Assembly: GCF_040546765.1 (NCBI RefSeq)
Contig: NZ_JBEPOK010000001.1
Location: 2,790,001 to 2,854,000 of the forward strand
Direction: 5' to 3'
DNA: 64,000 nt
DNA from: Arthrobacter sp. OAP107
GTDB lineage: Bacteria > Actinomycetota > Actinomycetes > Actinomycetales > Micrococcaceae
Position 1 is the stretch's first letter; each line of letters starts with the position of its first letter. A program made the position numbers and the translations under genes. The notes under the pieces were generated by a model. It saw nothing but the letters and a program-made list of their open reading frames with translations. It had not been told where the DNA came from and did not search any database. Below, one piece after another: positions 24,940 through 33,929 of this stretch.

Positions 24940-25956
24940 ATGCAAGGAGTCGTTTTCCGCGGAGACCGCGAACTAGAACTACAGCACTTCCCCGACCCTA
25001 CTCCCGGTCCGGAGGAGGTAGTCGTCGAGGTGCGCGCCTCAGGCATGTGCGGGTCTGATCTACACGAGTACCGCAAGCCCAAGGGTTCAGCGCCGAACGT
25101 GATCGCTGGCCACGAGCCGGCCGGGGTTATCGTGGCCGTCGGCGAGCTAGTGCCAACATCGTGGGTCGGGCGTGCGGTCATGATTCACCATTACATCGGT
25201 TGTGGCCGCTGCGACCAGTGCCGTGCGGGGTGGACGCACCTCTGCCGCCAAGAATTACGCGCGCTGGCCTTGAATGTTCATGGAGGGCATGCCGACTTCA
25301 TCAAAATGCCGTTCTCGAGTGTTATGCCCCTGTCGGAGGGGCTGTCCTTTCAGGCAGCGGCTGCCATCAGCTGCGGTACGGGCACCGCGTGGGGTGCGCT
25401 CGAGATGATCAACGTGAGAGGCGATGACACCATCGCCATCTTCGGGCAGGGTCCCGTCGGCCTCTCCGCCACGCAACTGGCGACCGCCATGGGCGCGAAG
25501 GTGATCGCCCTGGACATCGAACCGAAGAGGCTGCAGCGTGCGCAGGAGTTCGGCGCCGCGGAAACCATCAATCCCCTGGAGGTCGACTCCGTCGCGGACG
25601 CGGTGCTCGCTCTTACTGGCGGCCGCGGGGTGACCAAGAGTCTCGAGACCTCGGCTGCCCCCATCGCCACCCAGCAAGCGTTGCAGGTACTCGGCCTCTG
25701 GGGCTCCGTGTGCTGGATCGGACGAGGAGCGGGGCTGCAGGTGGACATGACGGAACAGCTGACGAAACAGATCACAGCCAAGACTTCCTGGACCCTCTCT
25801 TCCGTGCAGATGGCACATCTTGCCGACTTCGTGCTGGACCGCGGTATCGATGTCGACGCCCTCTTTACCGAGCGCTGGACGCTGAGTCAGGCCGCAGAGG
25901 CGTACCAGTGGTTCGACCGTCAGAGCGATGGCAAGGGCGTTTTCTTGCCCAATTAG
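24940..25956 (+). CDS. Zinc-dependent alcohol dehydrogenase (threonine-dehydrogenase-like)
   Basis: A 338-aa medium-chain dehydrogenase. It has SGMCGSDLHEYR and GHEPAGVIV for the catalytic zinc, CGRCDQCRAGWTHLC for the structural zinc, and FGQGPVGLSATQLATAMGA for NAD(P). ATG 24940 has GCAGGAG eight bases upstream, and the track of residues before it lacks family similarity. It oxidises an alcohol or polyol. It lies between the two paralogous LysR genes, followed by an MFS transporter, forming a second enzyme-transporter-regulator module. Confidence 0.88.
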   Translation: MQGVVFRGDRELELQHFPDPTPGPEEVVVEVRASGMCGSDLHEYRKPKGSAPNVIAGHEPAGVIVAVGELVPTSWVGRAVMIHHYIGCGRCDQCRAGWTHLCRQELRALALNVHGGHADFIKMPFSSVMPLSEGLSFQAAAAISCGTGTAWGALEMINVRGDDTIAIFGQGPVGLSATQLATAMGAKVIALDIEPKRLQRAQEFGAAETINPLEVDSVADAVLALTGGRGVTKSLETSAAPIATQQALQVLGLWGSVCWIGRGAGLQVDMTEQLTKQITAKTSWTLSSVQMAHLADFVLDRGIDVDALFTERWTLSQAAEAYQWFDRQSDGKGVFLPN

Positions 25957-26109
25957 GAGGGCAGACGGGGCTTGGAGAGGTAGCCTGCGATGGCCTGCAC
26001 ATCAAGCCTGCATCAAGCAGTCCCCGCATGCGACCCAGTGATGGCTTTGAGGCACGAGTTGCGGAAAGTCGCTTGAACAAGTCAGAGGGATGCTCCGAGG
26101 GGAAATACT

Positions 26110-26295
26110 ATGCGTATATTCAATCAATTCTTCACCGACAACTTTGAATCCTTCGACTGGTTGACACCTGACTACTCGGATATCCTTTCTCCCGAGCGGG
26201 CAGTCGGGACCTTGCAACGGTCCAACAACGATCATGCCGTCTTTTCGGAAGCCAGGAGCGGAGGCATCCGGTGGGCGAGTCGGCGAGATCGTTGA
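26110..26295 (+). CDS. Possible 61-aa protein overlapping the MFS start
   Basis: ATG 26110 follows GAGGGGAAATACT, a fair ribosome site. The product (MRIFNQFFTDNFESFDWLTP..., ending WASRRDR) has no recognised family. Its last 25 bases overlap the GTG of the MFS gene in another frame, which would allow coupling. It could equally be chance. Confidence 0.3.
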   Translation: MRIFNQFFTDNFESFDWLTPDYSDILSPERAVGTLQRSNNDHAVFSEARSGGIRWASRRDR

Positions 26296-27692
26296 GACTG
26301 GTGCCAGCGCTAATTTGTGCGGCGCTTTCGACAGCGGTCGTGAGCTCATTAGGCATGCTGTTGGTGCCGTCCATTGCCAGTGAGATGGATGTTTCCGTCA
26401 GCACGGCACAGTGGATGTTGACCATAAACCTTCTAGTTGGTGCTGTTGCCACTCCTGTTTTGGGGCGCCTCAGCGACGGCCCGCACAAGAAGCGCCTCCT
26501 CCTCTGCTCACTGGCGGCTATCTTCGTGGGGTCGGTGCTTGCCGCCTCGGCCCCGAACTTCACGGTCTTTCTGATCGGACGGGCGCTTCAGGGACTCACT
26601 TATGCCATCGTTCCGGTGACGATCGCCCTCGCCCGCCGCTACGTCCCGCCTGAAAAGGTACAGGTCTCCATATCCAGCCTGTCCGTAACAGTGGCTACCG
26701 GCCTCGGTGTTGGGTATCCCCTGACCGGAGTCATTGCCGGGCTTTTCGACTTTAGGTTCGCGTTCTGGTTTGCCGCGCTGTTCGTGGTTACGGCGTTCAT
26801 TGTGGTGCTGAGGGCCATTCCTAGCGGGACAGAAGCGCGGGCAGCCCGGGTACCGTTCGACTACCAGGGTGTGGCTCTTCTCGGATTGGGTTTGGCTGGC
26901 CTGCTCCTTGCGGTCAGCGAAGGGTCGAGCTGGGGGTGGGGCTCAGTGTGGACAATTGGTGTACTTATCTTCACAGCGGTTATGTTGACAGCCTGGGTCG
27001 GGACGGGGCTGCGGAAGCGGCATCCCTTAGTCAATCTTCGGGTTCTCCGAAACGCGGAGGTACTGCTGGCTAACTGTGCAGCAATAGGGCTGGGTGCTGC
27101 CCTATACATAGGGCTATCGATTTCAAGTCTCGTCGCTCAAGCACCGGCTTCTACCGGCTACGGCATCGCGCTGCCCGTGTTCTGGGCTGGATTTGTGATG
27201 TTTCCGCTTTCGGTAGGAAGCTTCACCGCGAACCGTCTCGTTCGCCGCCTATCACGCCGGATCCCTCTTGCGATGTTGCTGCCAATCGGCGCAGGCACAG
27301 TGATGGCATCTGGAATGCTGCTATGGCTTGCCCACACCCAGCTCTGGGAAATCCTGGTTGGAACGCTGATATTCGGCTTAGGAATGGGGGCCAGCTACGC
27401 TGCGATGCCGGCGCTCATCGCCCGTAGCGTCGCGACCGCAGAATTGGGCAGTTCCGTGAGCTTCAACCAAGTACTGCGAACGGTGGGAAGCTCCTTCGGT
27501 ACAGCCATCTCCGGTGCGGTGCTCGCGGCCAACATGGCGCCGACCCGGCACCCAACTGGGACCGGAATAAGTACGACCTTCGCCATAGGAGCGCTCCTTT
27601 GCGCGGTGGTGTTCGCGGCCCTGCTTTTCCACGCCATGAAAAACCATGCCCGCCGGGCATCGGACGGGCGACCTGACGTTGTGGTCAGCTGA
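26271..27692 (+). CDS. MFS transporter, DHA2 (EmrB-like) type
   Basis: A 473-aa protein with about 14 hydrophobic segments. MLTINLLVGAVATPVLGRLSD followed by KKRLLLCS is the loop 2-3 motif, VTVATGLGVGYPLTGVIAG is the helix-5 motif of the 14-helix drug:H+ antiporters, and SVSFNQVLRTVGSSFGTAIS lies near the end. It likely exports a drug or metabolite by proton exchange. GTG 26271 is preceded by GGAGGCATCCG. It is in line with the alcohol dehydrogenase and upstream of LysR copy B. Confidence 0.85.
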   Translation: MGESARSLRLVPALICAALSTAVVSSLGMLLVPSIASEMDVSVSTAQWMLTINLLVGAVATPVLGRLSDGPHKKRLLLCSLAAIFVGSVLAASAPNFTVFLIGRALQGLTYAIVPVTIALARRYVPPEKVQVSISSLSVTVATGLGVGYPLTGVIAGLFDFRFAFWFAALFVVTAFIVVLRAIPSGTEARAARVPFDYQGVALLGLGLAGLLLAVSEGSSWGWGSVWTIGVLIFTAVMLTAWVGTGLRKRHPLVNLRVLRNAEVLLANCAAIGLGAALYIGLSISSLVAQAPASTGYGIALPVFWAGFVMFPLSVGSFTANRLVRRLSRRIPLAMLLPIGAGTVMASGMLLWLAHTQLWEILVGTLIFGLGMGASYAAMPALIARSVATAELGSSVSFNQVLRTVGSSFGTAISGAVLAANMAPTRHPTGTGISTTFAIGALLCAVVFAALLFHAMKNHARRASDGRPDVVVS

Positions 27693-28109
27693 CGCAGGAG
27701 CGGGTTCCGGCTGCCGGTGCGAACGCTGACCCTTGCTGGCCGAGGAATGGAACGCAATACGATTCGGACCACACCGCCGACGGTAGTTCGAGGATCAACG
27801 GCGCGAATTGCATTCAGCTTTTCGCACTCCTGCAAGGTTCGTGATGCGCCGACAACCTTCCCTTCCGGCTGGAGTTGGTGCAGAACCCAGTCGAATCTCG
27901 CACGAACGACAATTCGGAGGATGACGCCGTTCCAGACGCCGAAGGAGGCGCTCGCCCATGCATGTCTCGGGCACTGTGTTACCGTAGGCATGCGCCTTCC
28001 CACCAGTGAACGTGATCAGAAATCTCCGACTTCGTAGTCCCTCATCTGGAGAGTGCGGCTCCCTGGATCCATAGGTTCGGGTCATTGCATCCTAAGCCAA
28101 GGAGTTCCT
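27693..28109. other. Gene-free stretch between MFS gene and LysR copy B
   Basis: About 415 bases with only short, mutually overlapping frames that have no ribosome sites. It probably contains the promoter of the LysR gene. No strong hairpin with a T-run was found. Confidence 0.3.
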
Positions 28110-29045
28110 ATGGAGATGAAGCAACTCATTGCCATGGTTACCGTGGCCGAAGTCGAGAGTGTCACCAGGGCTGCCCAGCTGTTGCATCTCGTGCAGCCGG
28201 CGGTGACGCGGCAGATCAAGACGCTTGAGGACGAACTGGGCGTCGTCCTCTTCGACCGGACACGTCATGGCATGGTTCTCACCCCAGCTGGCGAAGTCTT
28301 CCTCTCGCATGCCCGCCGCGCCCTGCAAGAGTTGGAGCGCGCCCGATCCGAACTGACTCCAGCGCCAGGTCAGGTAATGGGGCTAGTTTCGGTAGGGGTG
28401 CTGGATAGCCTGTTAGGTGTCATGGTCCCGACGCTTATCGATTCGGTAGCAGAGAAGTTCCCGGGGGTGGAGCTCCATTTGCTGTCAGGAGTCTCTCGCG
28501 ATCTCCAACAATGGTTGGACGACGGTATCGTCGACGTCGCCCTGCTCTATAACGTGGCAGATACTACGTCGATGCGTGTGAAGCCACTGCTCACCGAGCT
28601 CCTTTGGGCGGTGGCACCCCCGGAAGCGGGCTTACTACCAACAGAACCGAGCACCTGGCAGCAGGTACTCCGTGAACCACTCATTCTGCCAATCGTCGGA
28701 CACGGTCTACGCACGCTCATCGATAAGGCGCGGGCGGACATCCCTCTTGAGCCGAAAATCATTGTCGAGACTAATTCGATGAGCGTTCAGAAGCAGATGG
28801 TGTCTTCCGGTCGAGGTTGGGCTATCCTGCCAGCTGCCGGCGTGGCCCGAGACGTTCAGCAAGGCAAGCTCAGCGGTGCCCCTCTCTCAGAGCCGAGCGT
28901 GTCGCGCTCTGTGGTAATCGGGCTGCCGAGGGCGGCTCGGGTACCTCGTGCCGTCGAAGCTGTTGCGACAGAGCTACTGCAAGTATCTCGGCGGCTGGTC
29001 TTGACAGGCGAGTGGCCCTCCGCGACGCTCCTGGACTCGCCGTAA
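28110..29045 (+). CDS. LysR-family transcriptional regulator (copy B)
   Basis: A 311-aa paralogue of the regulator at 23531: MEMKQLIAMVTVAEVES, AAQLLHLVQPAVTRQIKTLE, LFDRTRHGMVLTPAGEVFLS. The effector domain (from about 90) has diverged more, though NWLDDG/QWLDDG and ETNSMSVQKQM are kept. ATG 28110 follows AAGGAGTTCCT. The near-identical DNA-reading helix suggests that both regulators bind the same operator sequence while answering to different effectors. It ends 174 bp before the convergent CoA-transferase gene. Confidence 0.92.
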   Translation: MEMKQLIAMVTVAEVESVTRAAQLLHLVQPAVTRQIKTLEDELGVVLFDRTRHGMVLTPAGEVFLSHARRALQELERARSELTPAPGQVMGLVSVGVLDSLLGVMVPTLIDSVAEKFPGVELHLLSGVSRDLQQWLDDGIVDVALLYNVADTTSMRVKPLLTELLWAVAPPEAGLLPTEPSTWQQVLREPLILPIVGHGLRTLIDKARADIPLEPKIIVETNSMSVQKQMVSSGRGWAILPAAGVARDVQQGKLSGAPLSEPSVSRSVVIGLPRAARVPRAVEAVATELLQVSRRLVLTGEWPSATLLDSP

Positions 29046-29218
29046 CGATACCGTCTCAGCAGCTGCAGAGCGTCTCAACCCACAGAGGCTTGAGGACAGC
29101 GCCCTGGCCCGGCTCTAGAGAAATCCCAGCTGCGTGCAACTCGTCGTGGGGAACGCTTACCTTCTTGATGAGTCCATTGGACCGATGAGGCCCCAGATTC
29201 AGGCGGAGGCGTGTTTGC

Positions 29219-30487
29219 TCAGTTGCAGCCGGACGATCGCCAGTTGCCGCGCTTTGTTTCTTCGCCCGGCTCCGCTTCCCTAGCTGCCGGACCTTCCTTG
29301 TCGATTTCCCCGGTCGCACCGGTCGGCGGACACCTTCCCGCCTTGGCCTCCGGCATGCCCAGCTCCGCCAGAATGGTCGCCGTGTGATCGCCGATGCCGG
29401 GTATCGGATCCATGCGGATCGTCGACTCGCGTGAGGTCACCGGTGGGACAAGGCTGCGCAGCGGGCCGACCGGCGACTCGACGTTTCGCCAGCGTTCGCG
29501 CTCGGCCAGCTGCGGGTGAGCGGAAAGTTCTGCCATGGTGCGCAGCCGCGCATTGGCGATCCCTGCATCGTCGAGTCGCTGCAGAACCCGCTCGGAGGGT
29601 AGTCCTGCGAAGACGGCAATGATGACCTCGTGCAAGGCAAGCCGGTTGGCTACGCGAGCCGCATTGCCCTGGAAGCGGGGATCCGCGAAAAGTTCGGGGG
29701 TGCCAAGCACATCGGAGCAGAATACTTTGAACTCTCGTTCGTTCTGCACACCGAAGAACACCGTTCCGTCGGCGGCGGGGAACGGGCCGTAGGGCGCAAT
29801 CGAAGCGTGCTCGGCGCCGCTTCGGCGCGGAGGTTGGCCACCGTACTCGGAGTAAAAGTAGGGCTGTGTGACCCATTCGGCCAGTGCCTCCAGCATCGAT
29901 ACTTCGATCACGTCGCCGTGTCCGGTCTTACCGCGCTGGATCAGTGCGGTAAGGATTCCGGAGTAGGCGTACATCCCAGCGCAGATATCGGCGATGGAGA
30001 CGCCAACCTTGGTCGGAGACTCTGGCGTGCCCGTCACGGACAGCAGTCCGGATTCACACTGGATGAGCAGGTCATAGGCCTTCTTCGATCCGTAGGAGCC
30101 GCCCCGGCCATAGCCTGATATGGAGGTGTGGATCAGGCGCGGGTTCAGTTGCAGCGCGTCATCTGGGCCGAGCCCCATGCGTTCGACGGCACCTGGGGCT
30201 AGGTTCTGGACGAGGATGTCGGCTTCCTCGACGAGCCGCCGCAGGACCTGCAGCCCGCTGGCGGACTTGAGGTCCAGCACTATGGATTCCTTGCTGCGGT
30301 TCAGCCAGACAAAGTAACTGGCCATGCCGTCGACCTTGTCGTCGTAGCCGCGGGCGAAGTCACCAGTGTCTCGCTCCACCTTGATGACCCGGGCGCCCAG
30401 ATCGGCGAGCTGTCGCGTCGCAAATGGGGCGGCAACAGCCTGCTCGAGCGCGACTACCGTGAGTCCTTCCAATGGCAGGGACGCCAC
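29219..30487 (-). CDS. CaiB/BaiF family III CoA-transferase
   Basis: A 422-aa class III CoA-transferase: LEGLTVVALEQAVAAPFATR, the ARVIKVE nucleotide-loop segment, KESIVLDLKS, VQNLAPGAVERMGLGPDD, and ISGYG. The catalytic aspartate of the family is in KKAYDLLIQCESGLLSVTG. It moves CoA between carboxylic acids in the cytoplasm. GTG 30487 follows AGGAGTAGAC. The C-terminal 30 residues are polar and charged beyond the usual end. Together with the CitE-like lyases in this window it may activate a dicarboxylate, but it is not in an operon with them. Confidence 0.9.
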   Translation of the reverse strand: MASLPLEGLTVVALEQAVAAPFATRQLADLGARVIKVERDTGDFARGYDDKVDGMASYFVWLNRSKESIVLDLKSASGLQVLRRLVEEADILVQNLAPGAVERMGLGPDDALQLNPRLIHTSISGYGRGGSYGSKKAYDLLIQCESGLLSVTGTPESPTKVGVSIADICAGMYAYSGILTALIQRGKTGHGDVIEVSMLEALAEWVTQPYFYSEYGGQPPRRSGAEHASIAPYGPFPAADGTVFFGVQNEREFKVFCSDVLGTPELFADPRFQGNAARVANRLALHEVIIAVFAGLPSERVLQRLDDAGIANARLRTMAELSAHPQLAERERWRNVESPVGPLRSLVPPVTSRESTIRMDPIPGIGDHTATILAELGMPEAKAGRCPPTGATGEIDKEGPAAREAEPGEETKRGNWRSSGCN

Positions 30488-30636
30488 GTCTACTCCTATC
30501 CTGTAACCCGCAACCTCTGGCGACCAGTACGTCGAACTCGATGCAGAGGGACATGATCCTCCGGTCCGGGCCAGGGCACCGCAGGATCTGCGTCACCCGT
30601 GGGGTACATTCGGCGCTTGTGGAAGTACGAAGCCCT

Positions 30637-30672
30637 GGAGGAGAAGCTCGAACCAGTCCGAGCTTCTCCTCC
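30637..30672. terminator. Perfect 14-bp hairpin
   Basis: GGAGGAGAAGCTCG (30637-30650), 8-base loop, CGAGCTTCTCCTCC (30659-30672). It lies beyond the 3' end of the minus-strand SDR, before the CoA-transferase start. There is no T-run, so termination is inferred. Confidence 0.6.
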
Positions 30673-30762
30673 AACTCGGTCGAATGGGGAAAGAGAATCG
30701 AGGCGCTTACAGTGCGTGTTCAAAAGAAGTAACAGACCGGCGCGTTCCTGCGGCGCCCCTCC

Positions 30763-31560
30763 TCAGTAATAGATCGCTCCGCGCTGGCCGCCACCCACCG
30801 GTACCGAGTCCCCTGTAATGGCGACACTGCGTGGAGAACAGAGGAAGGTGATGACGTCCGCAACCTCAGCAGATGTGACCATCCGACCGATAGACGTTGC
30901 GTTATCCAGACGTTCCTTCACCGCAGGCACATCCTCACCACTCGCTACGGCCATGCGCTGGAGCAGATCGTCTGTCCGCTCTGTCACTGTCATGCCTGGA
31001 TGGACTGCGATTACGTTGATACCCGACTGACCCAGCTCGTCTGCAAGATTCTTGGTCATGGCTGCGACAGAGACATTGCGGATCGAGTTGAAAGCGGACC
31101 CCGTCGACCGTGCTCCCAGACCCGCAACATTGATTATTCTCCCCCACCCGGACCTTGCCATGTGGGGCACCACCGCTTGAGCGCAGCGGAGATAGCCGAG
31201 CACTTTGGTGTCCATCTCATGCAGCAGGTCTGCTCCGCGCAGGTCGTTGATAGCGGCAGACTTGGTCGCATCGGCGGCTTGTGCGGCCGCGTTAACGAGT
31301 ATGTCAACGCTTCCGGACTCCTGCAGGGTCGTGGCAAGCACTTCGCTGATGGCCGCCTCGTTTGTCGTATCGGCGGTTACAGTCAACGCCTGGCCACCAG
31401 TAGAGCGAATCTGAGCGCATGCCCGCTCCAGCTCATCGCCGTTGCGCGCCACCATCGTGATTTTGGCGCCTTCACGAGCCAGGGCAGTAGCTACCGAAAA
31501 CCCGATCCCTTTACTCGCACCTGTGACGATGGCGCTCTTGCCGGCCAATAACAAGTCCAT
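30763..31560 (-). CDS. SDR-fold protein lacking the Tyr-Lys catalytic pair
   Basis: A 265-aa protein with an intact cofactor site (TGASKGIG, VARNGDELER suggesting NADP) and the structural DILVNAAAQAA. RIINVAGLGAR stands where INVSS is usual, and FNSIRNVSVAAMTK replaces Y-x3-K-A: aligned on the following helix, both the tyrosine and the lysine read as asparagine. The fold is kept to the end (HPGMTVTERTD, FLCSPRSVAITG). It may bind NADP without classical reduction, or use other residues. ATG 31560 follows GGAGAAGTGGATTT. It is in line with a VOC protein upstream. Confidence 0.82.
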   Translation of the reverse strand: MDLLLAGKSAIVTGASKGIGFSVATALAREGAKITMVARNGDELERACAQIRSTGGQALTVTADTTNEAAISEVLATTLQESGSVDILVNAAAQAADATKSAAINDLRGADLLHEMDTKVLGYLRCAQAVVPHMARSGWGRIINVAGLGARSTGSAFNSIRNVSVAAMTKNLADELGQSGINVIAVHPGMTVTERTDDLLQRMAVASGEDVPAVKERLDNATSIGRMVTSAEVADVITFLCSPRSVAITGDSVPVGGGQRGAIYY

Positions 31561-31705
31561 AAATCCACTTCTCCACTCGTAGTCAGTTATTGCATCGCAG
31601 GCCGGGTTCGGAGCCTGGGAGAATTCCGCAGTACCGCGAAGATCTGACTCGAGTGCGACGACCAACCGACACCTCGATCCGAATCTGGCCCTCTGCGGAG
31701 TACAG

Positions 31706-32131
31706 TCAGAATGCCTGGTTGATCTCGATGAGGTTCATTGAGGGGTCGTAAGTGTAGATCTGATGGTAGTCCTGAACAGCCCAGCGCCCGGCCTCAACGT
31801 AGAAGATGCCTGCGGCAGACAGACGAGACTTCACTTCCTCAATATCATCTACTGCAATCGCGATATGCCCGTTGAGCCGGGGGTTGATTCCCAGATCACT
31901 CACGGCCTTCGCGTACTGAGGTGTAGATTCCGAGATGTGAATGGTGGGCCACTCGGCTCCCTCGGACGTTTCCGCTGTCTTCGGCCCTACGAAGCGAGTT
32001 CCGCCTCGTTGGTTGTAGTCCTTCGCGAAGTTTGGCTTCAAATCGGCCAAATCAAAAATGTCCTGGTAAAAGGCAATCGTCTCTTCGAACCTGAGAGCAG
32101 GGATGTTTACATGGTGAATTCGAGACCTCAT
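31706..32131 (-). CDS. VOC-superfamily (glyoxalase/dioxygenase-like) protein
   Basis: A 141-aa protein with the paired beta-alpha-beta-beta-beta modules of the vicinal-oxygen-chelate fold: IHHVNIPALRFEETIAFYQD, HIAIAVDDIEEVKSRLSAAG, YTYDPSMNLIEINQ. Metal ligands can be placed at His6, His near NGHIAIAV and Glu of NLIEINQ. It may be an isomerase, epimerase or extradiol-type lyase. ATG 32131 has GAGGAG 11 bases upstream. The next minus-strand gene is the SDR 145 bp away. Confidence 0.78.
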   Translation of the reverse strand: MRSRIHHVNIPALRFEETIAFYQDIFDLADLKPNFAKDYNQRGGTRFVGPKTAETSEGAEWPTIHISESTPQYAKAVSDLGINPRLNGHIAIAVDDIEEVKSRLSAAGIFYVEAGRWAVQDYHQIYTYDPSMNLIEINQAF

Positions 32132-32333
32132 TGGGATGCAGCTCCTCTGTATGTTTCGGCCGTAAAACGGAAGATTAGTGCGAGTCCTCAGGGCACCATT
32201 TATGTCCCTGAAGAGCGACAGTTGCCATAGTAGCCCGTGATGGAAAGCTCCCACCATTCACATTTTCTGATGGGAGCATTACGCCCAGACATAGATGCAG
32301 CTTCTCAGCTGCGGGGTGCGCCAAAAGAGGGGG

Positions 32334-33038
32334 CTATGATCCTTCGGTTATCCGCTCGAGCTCCCCGCGCACCGGCATCGTAGGCTTGATGCGTTCAAGC
32401 CAATCGGCGACTACGCCGATAACCCCTTCAGGCGTGCCCTGCGGGAGCCCGATCGATTGTTGTATCCGCATAAATGGCGGCTCAAGGATGCGATCACCGG
32501 AGGAAGAGGCGTAGACCGTCAGAGGCTGCCGGACCCCGGCAATGACATCCAGCCCCTGCTGGGCGTAAGCCTCCGTCTCTGACTCAGCACGCACTATTTG
32601 CGCTTCGTTTATCGTTCGTGACAGGTAAAGATCATAGGCCGACCCGCGCCGTACCGCGATACGTACTCCAACTCGGTCAACCTCCGTCGCATTTTCGAAT
32701 GGGGCATGTGGTCGCGTTGCATATACGCCTTCGAGAACCACGTAGGGCGGAGTGAAGGCAACATGTTCGCGTCGCTTGGGCTCATTGGCGAGGAAGCACA
32801 CGTCTGCCCTCCGCTCAGCCATCGCGCCGTACGCGTCACGGGCTGCTTCGACGCACAGGAACTGAAGAGGGGAATTCAGCCAGGTTGCCATTTCGCGCGC
32901 AAGCATCACCGTGATGCCGGTTGGCCGAACTGCGTCCCCCTGGGCCAGGACCGGGTTTCCCAGATTAATGGCCGCACGCAGTACCCCAGTTGGTACCAGA
33001 GCTTTCACTAACTCCGCATTAGGCACTTCGACAGTCAC
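32334..33038 (-). CDS. Solute-binding-protein-like domain without signal peptide
   Basis: A 234-aa protein resembling family 3 (amino-acid-type) binding proteins: VLRAAINLGNPVLAQ, GITVMLAREMATWL, RADVCFLANEPKRREHVAFT, GVRIAVRRGSAYDLYL. It starts MTVEVPNAELVKALVPTG, with no hydrophobic signal or lipobox, and no ABC partner is nearby. A cytoplasmic role as an enzyme (as in cyclohexadienyl dehydratase, which shares this fold) or as a sensor is possible. GTG 33038 is followed by a full-length domain, so a lost signal peptide by truncation is less likely. Its neighbours are the VOC protein and the SDR. Confidence 0.75.
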   Translation of the reverse strand: MTVEVPNAELVKALVPTGVLRAAINLGNPVLAQGDAVRPTGITVMLAREMATWLNSPLQFLCVEAARDAYGAMAERRADVCFLANEPKRREHVAFTPPYVVLEGVYATRPHAPFENATEVDRVGVRIAVRRGSAYDLYLSRTINEAQIVRAESETEAYAQQGLDVIAGVRQPLTVYASSSGDRILEPPFMRIQQSIGLPQGTPEGVIGVVADWLERIKPTMPVRGELERITEGS

Positions 33039-33929
33039 GAATTTTCCCTTTCACTAAACGAATGTAGGCGCGCTCTTGGCTGGCAGGAGTCCGAATTGAT
33101 CCTCCCCCAGCCTCCGGGTGGTCAGCGGTGAACTCGATGCGCAAGGTCTCAATGTGGTGTCCGAGAGCAGCATAGGCACCTCGTTCGTCCAAGGGCGTTG
33201 CACCGTTGTTGGTTATGGGGGCGGAGGCCGTCGGCCCTTGCGCCGCAAGCAGTCCGGCCTGCCCATCGGCGCGTCGCCGGCAACGGGGGATGCTCCATAA
33301 CTCCGCCTGTGTGCGAACTTTAGCACGCGCCAGAGCGCGGCCGGTTCACCCCGGCACCGCGTGATCGGCCGCTGCCAGGGCCTGCCGGTACCCCGGCTTG
33401 GGGAGGCCGGGCCACACCCAACTTCCTCCGTTGGGATTTAATCCTTTCCGGGCGCGGGCACCGAACCTCGGTCCCCCACCTTGACGCCGTTCCAACTCGT
33501 TCAAGACCCCAAGAGGGCGCCGGACCGGGCAGCTCACTTGGTTGATCAGGGCGAGTTGGTCATCCTGCCATCGGCATTGGAGCAGATCTCCCAGGCTGAT
33601 TCAACCCGACGAGTTGCGACTTTTCCTTGACGGCTAATCCTCCCGACTTGTTGGATAAGCATTTTCCGGCTTACTGCCGTTGGCCGCGATCCGGGGAGGG
33701 AGCCCGGGCGCTTGTGGCGGGTTAGTGGGGCGGCGTCCGTCGTTGTGCGGTGTATTGATGTCGCGAGGTGATGGAGGTATCAGGAATGGTCATTTGCCGT
33801 CGAGTCTCATCACAACGGAGGATGGGTTTATCCGATCTGTGACTCGTATCACCGGCGTGAACGCTGTGATTGTCACTACCCGATGGACGTTGAATGACCA
33901 GCGTCCTTCTCGATTTGCACGGGAGCCCC
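33039..33929. other. 890-bp stretch without a recognised gene
   Basis: Several short frames exist on both strands but none has a good ribosome site or family resemblance. A minus-strand frame at 33346-33537 (LGVLNELERRQGGG...) may be a decayed gene. The last ~150 bases probably carry the promoter of the CitE gene. Confidence 0.35.

Noticed and set aside
33346..33537. Possible 63-aa gene on the minus strand
   Set aside because: No ribosome site, and the composition gives no recognisable family.
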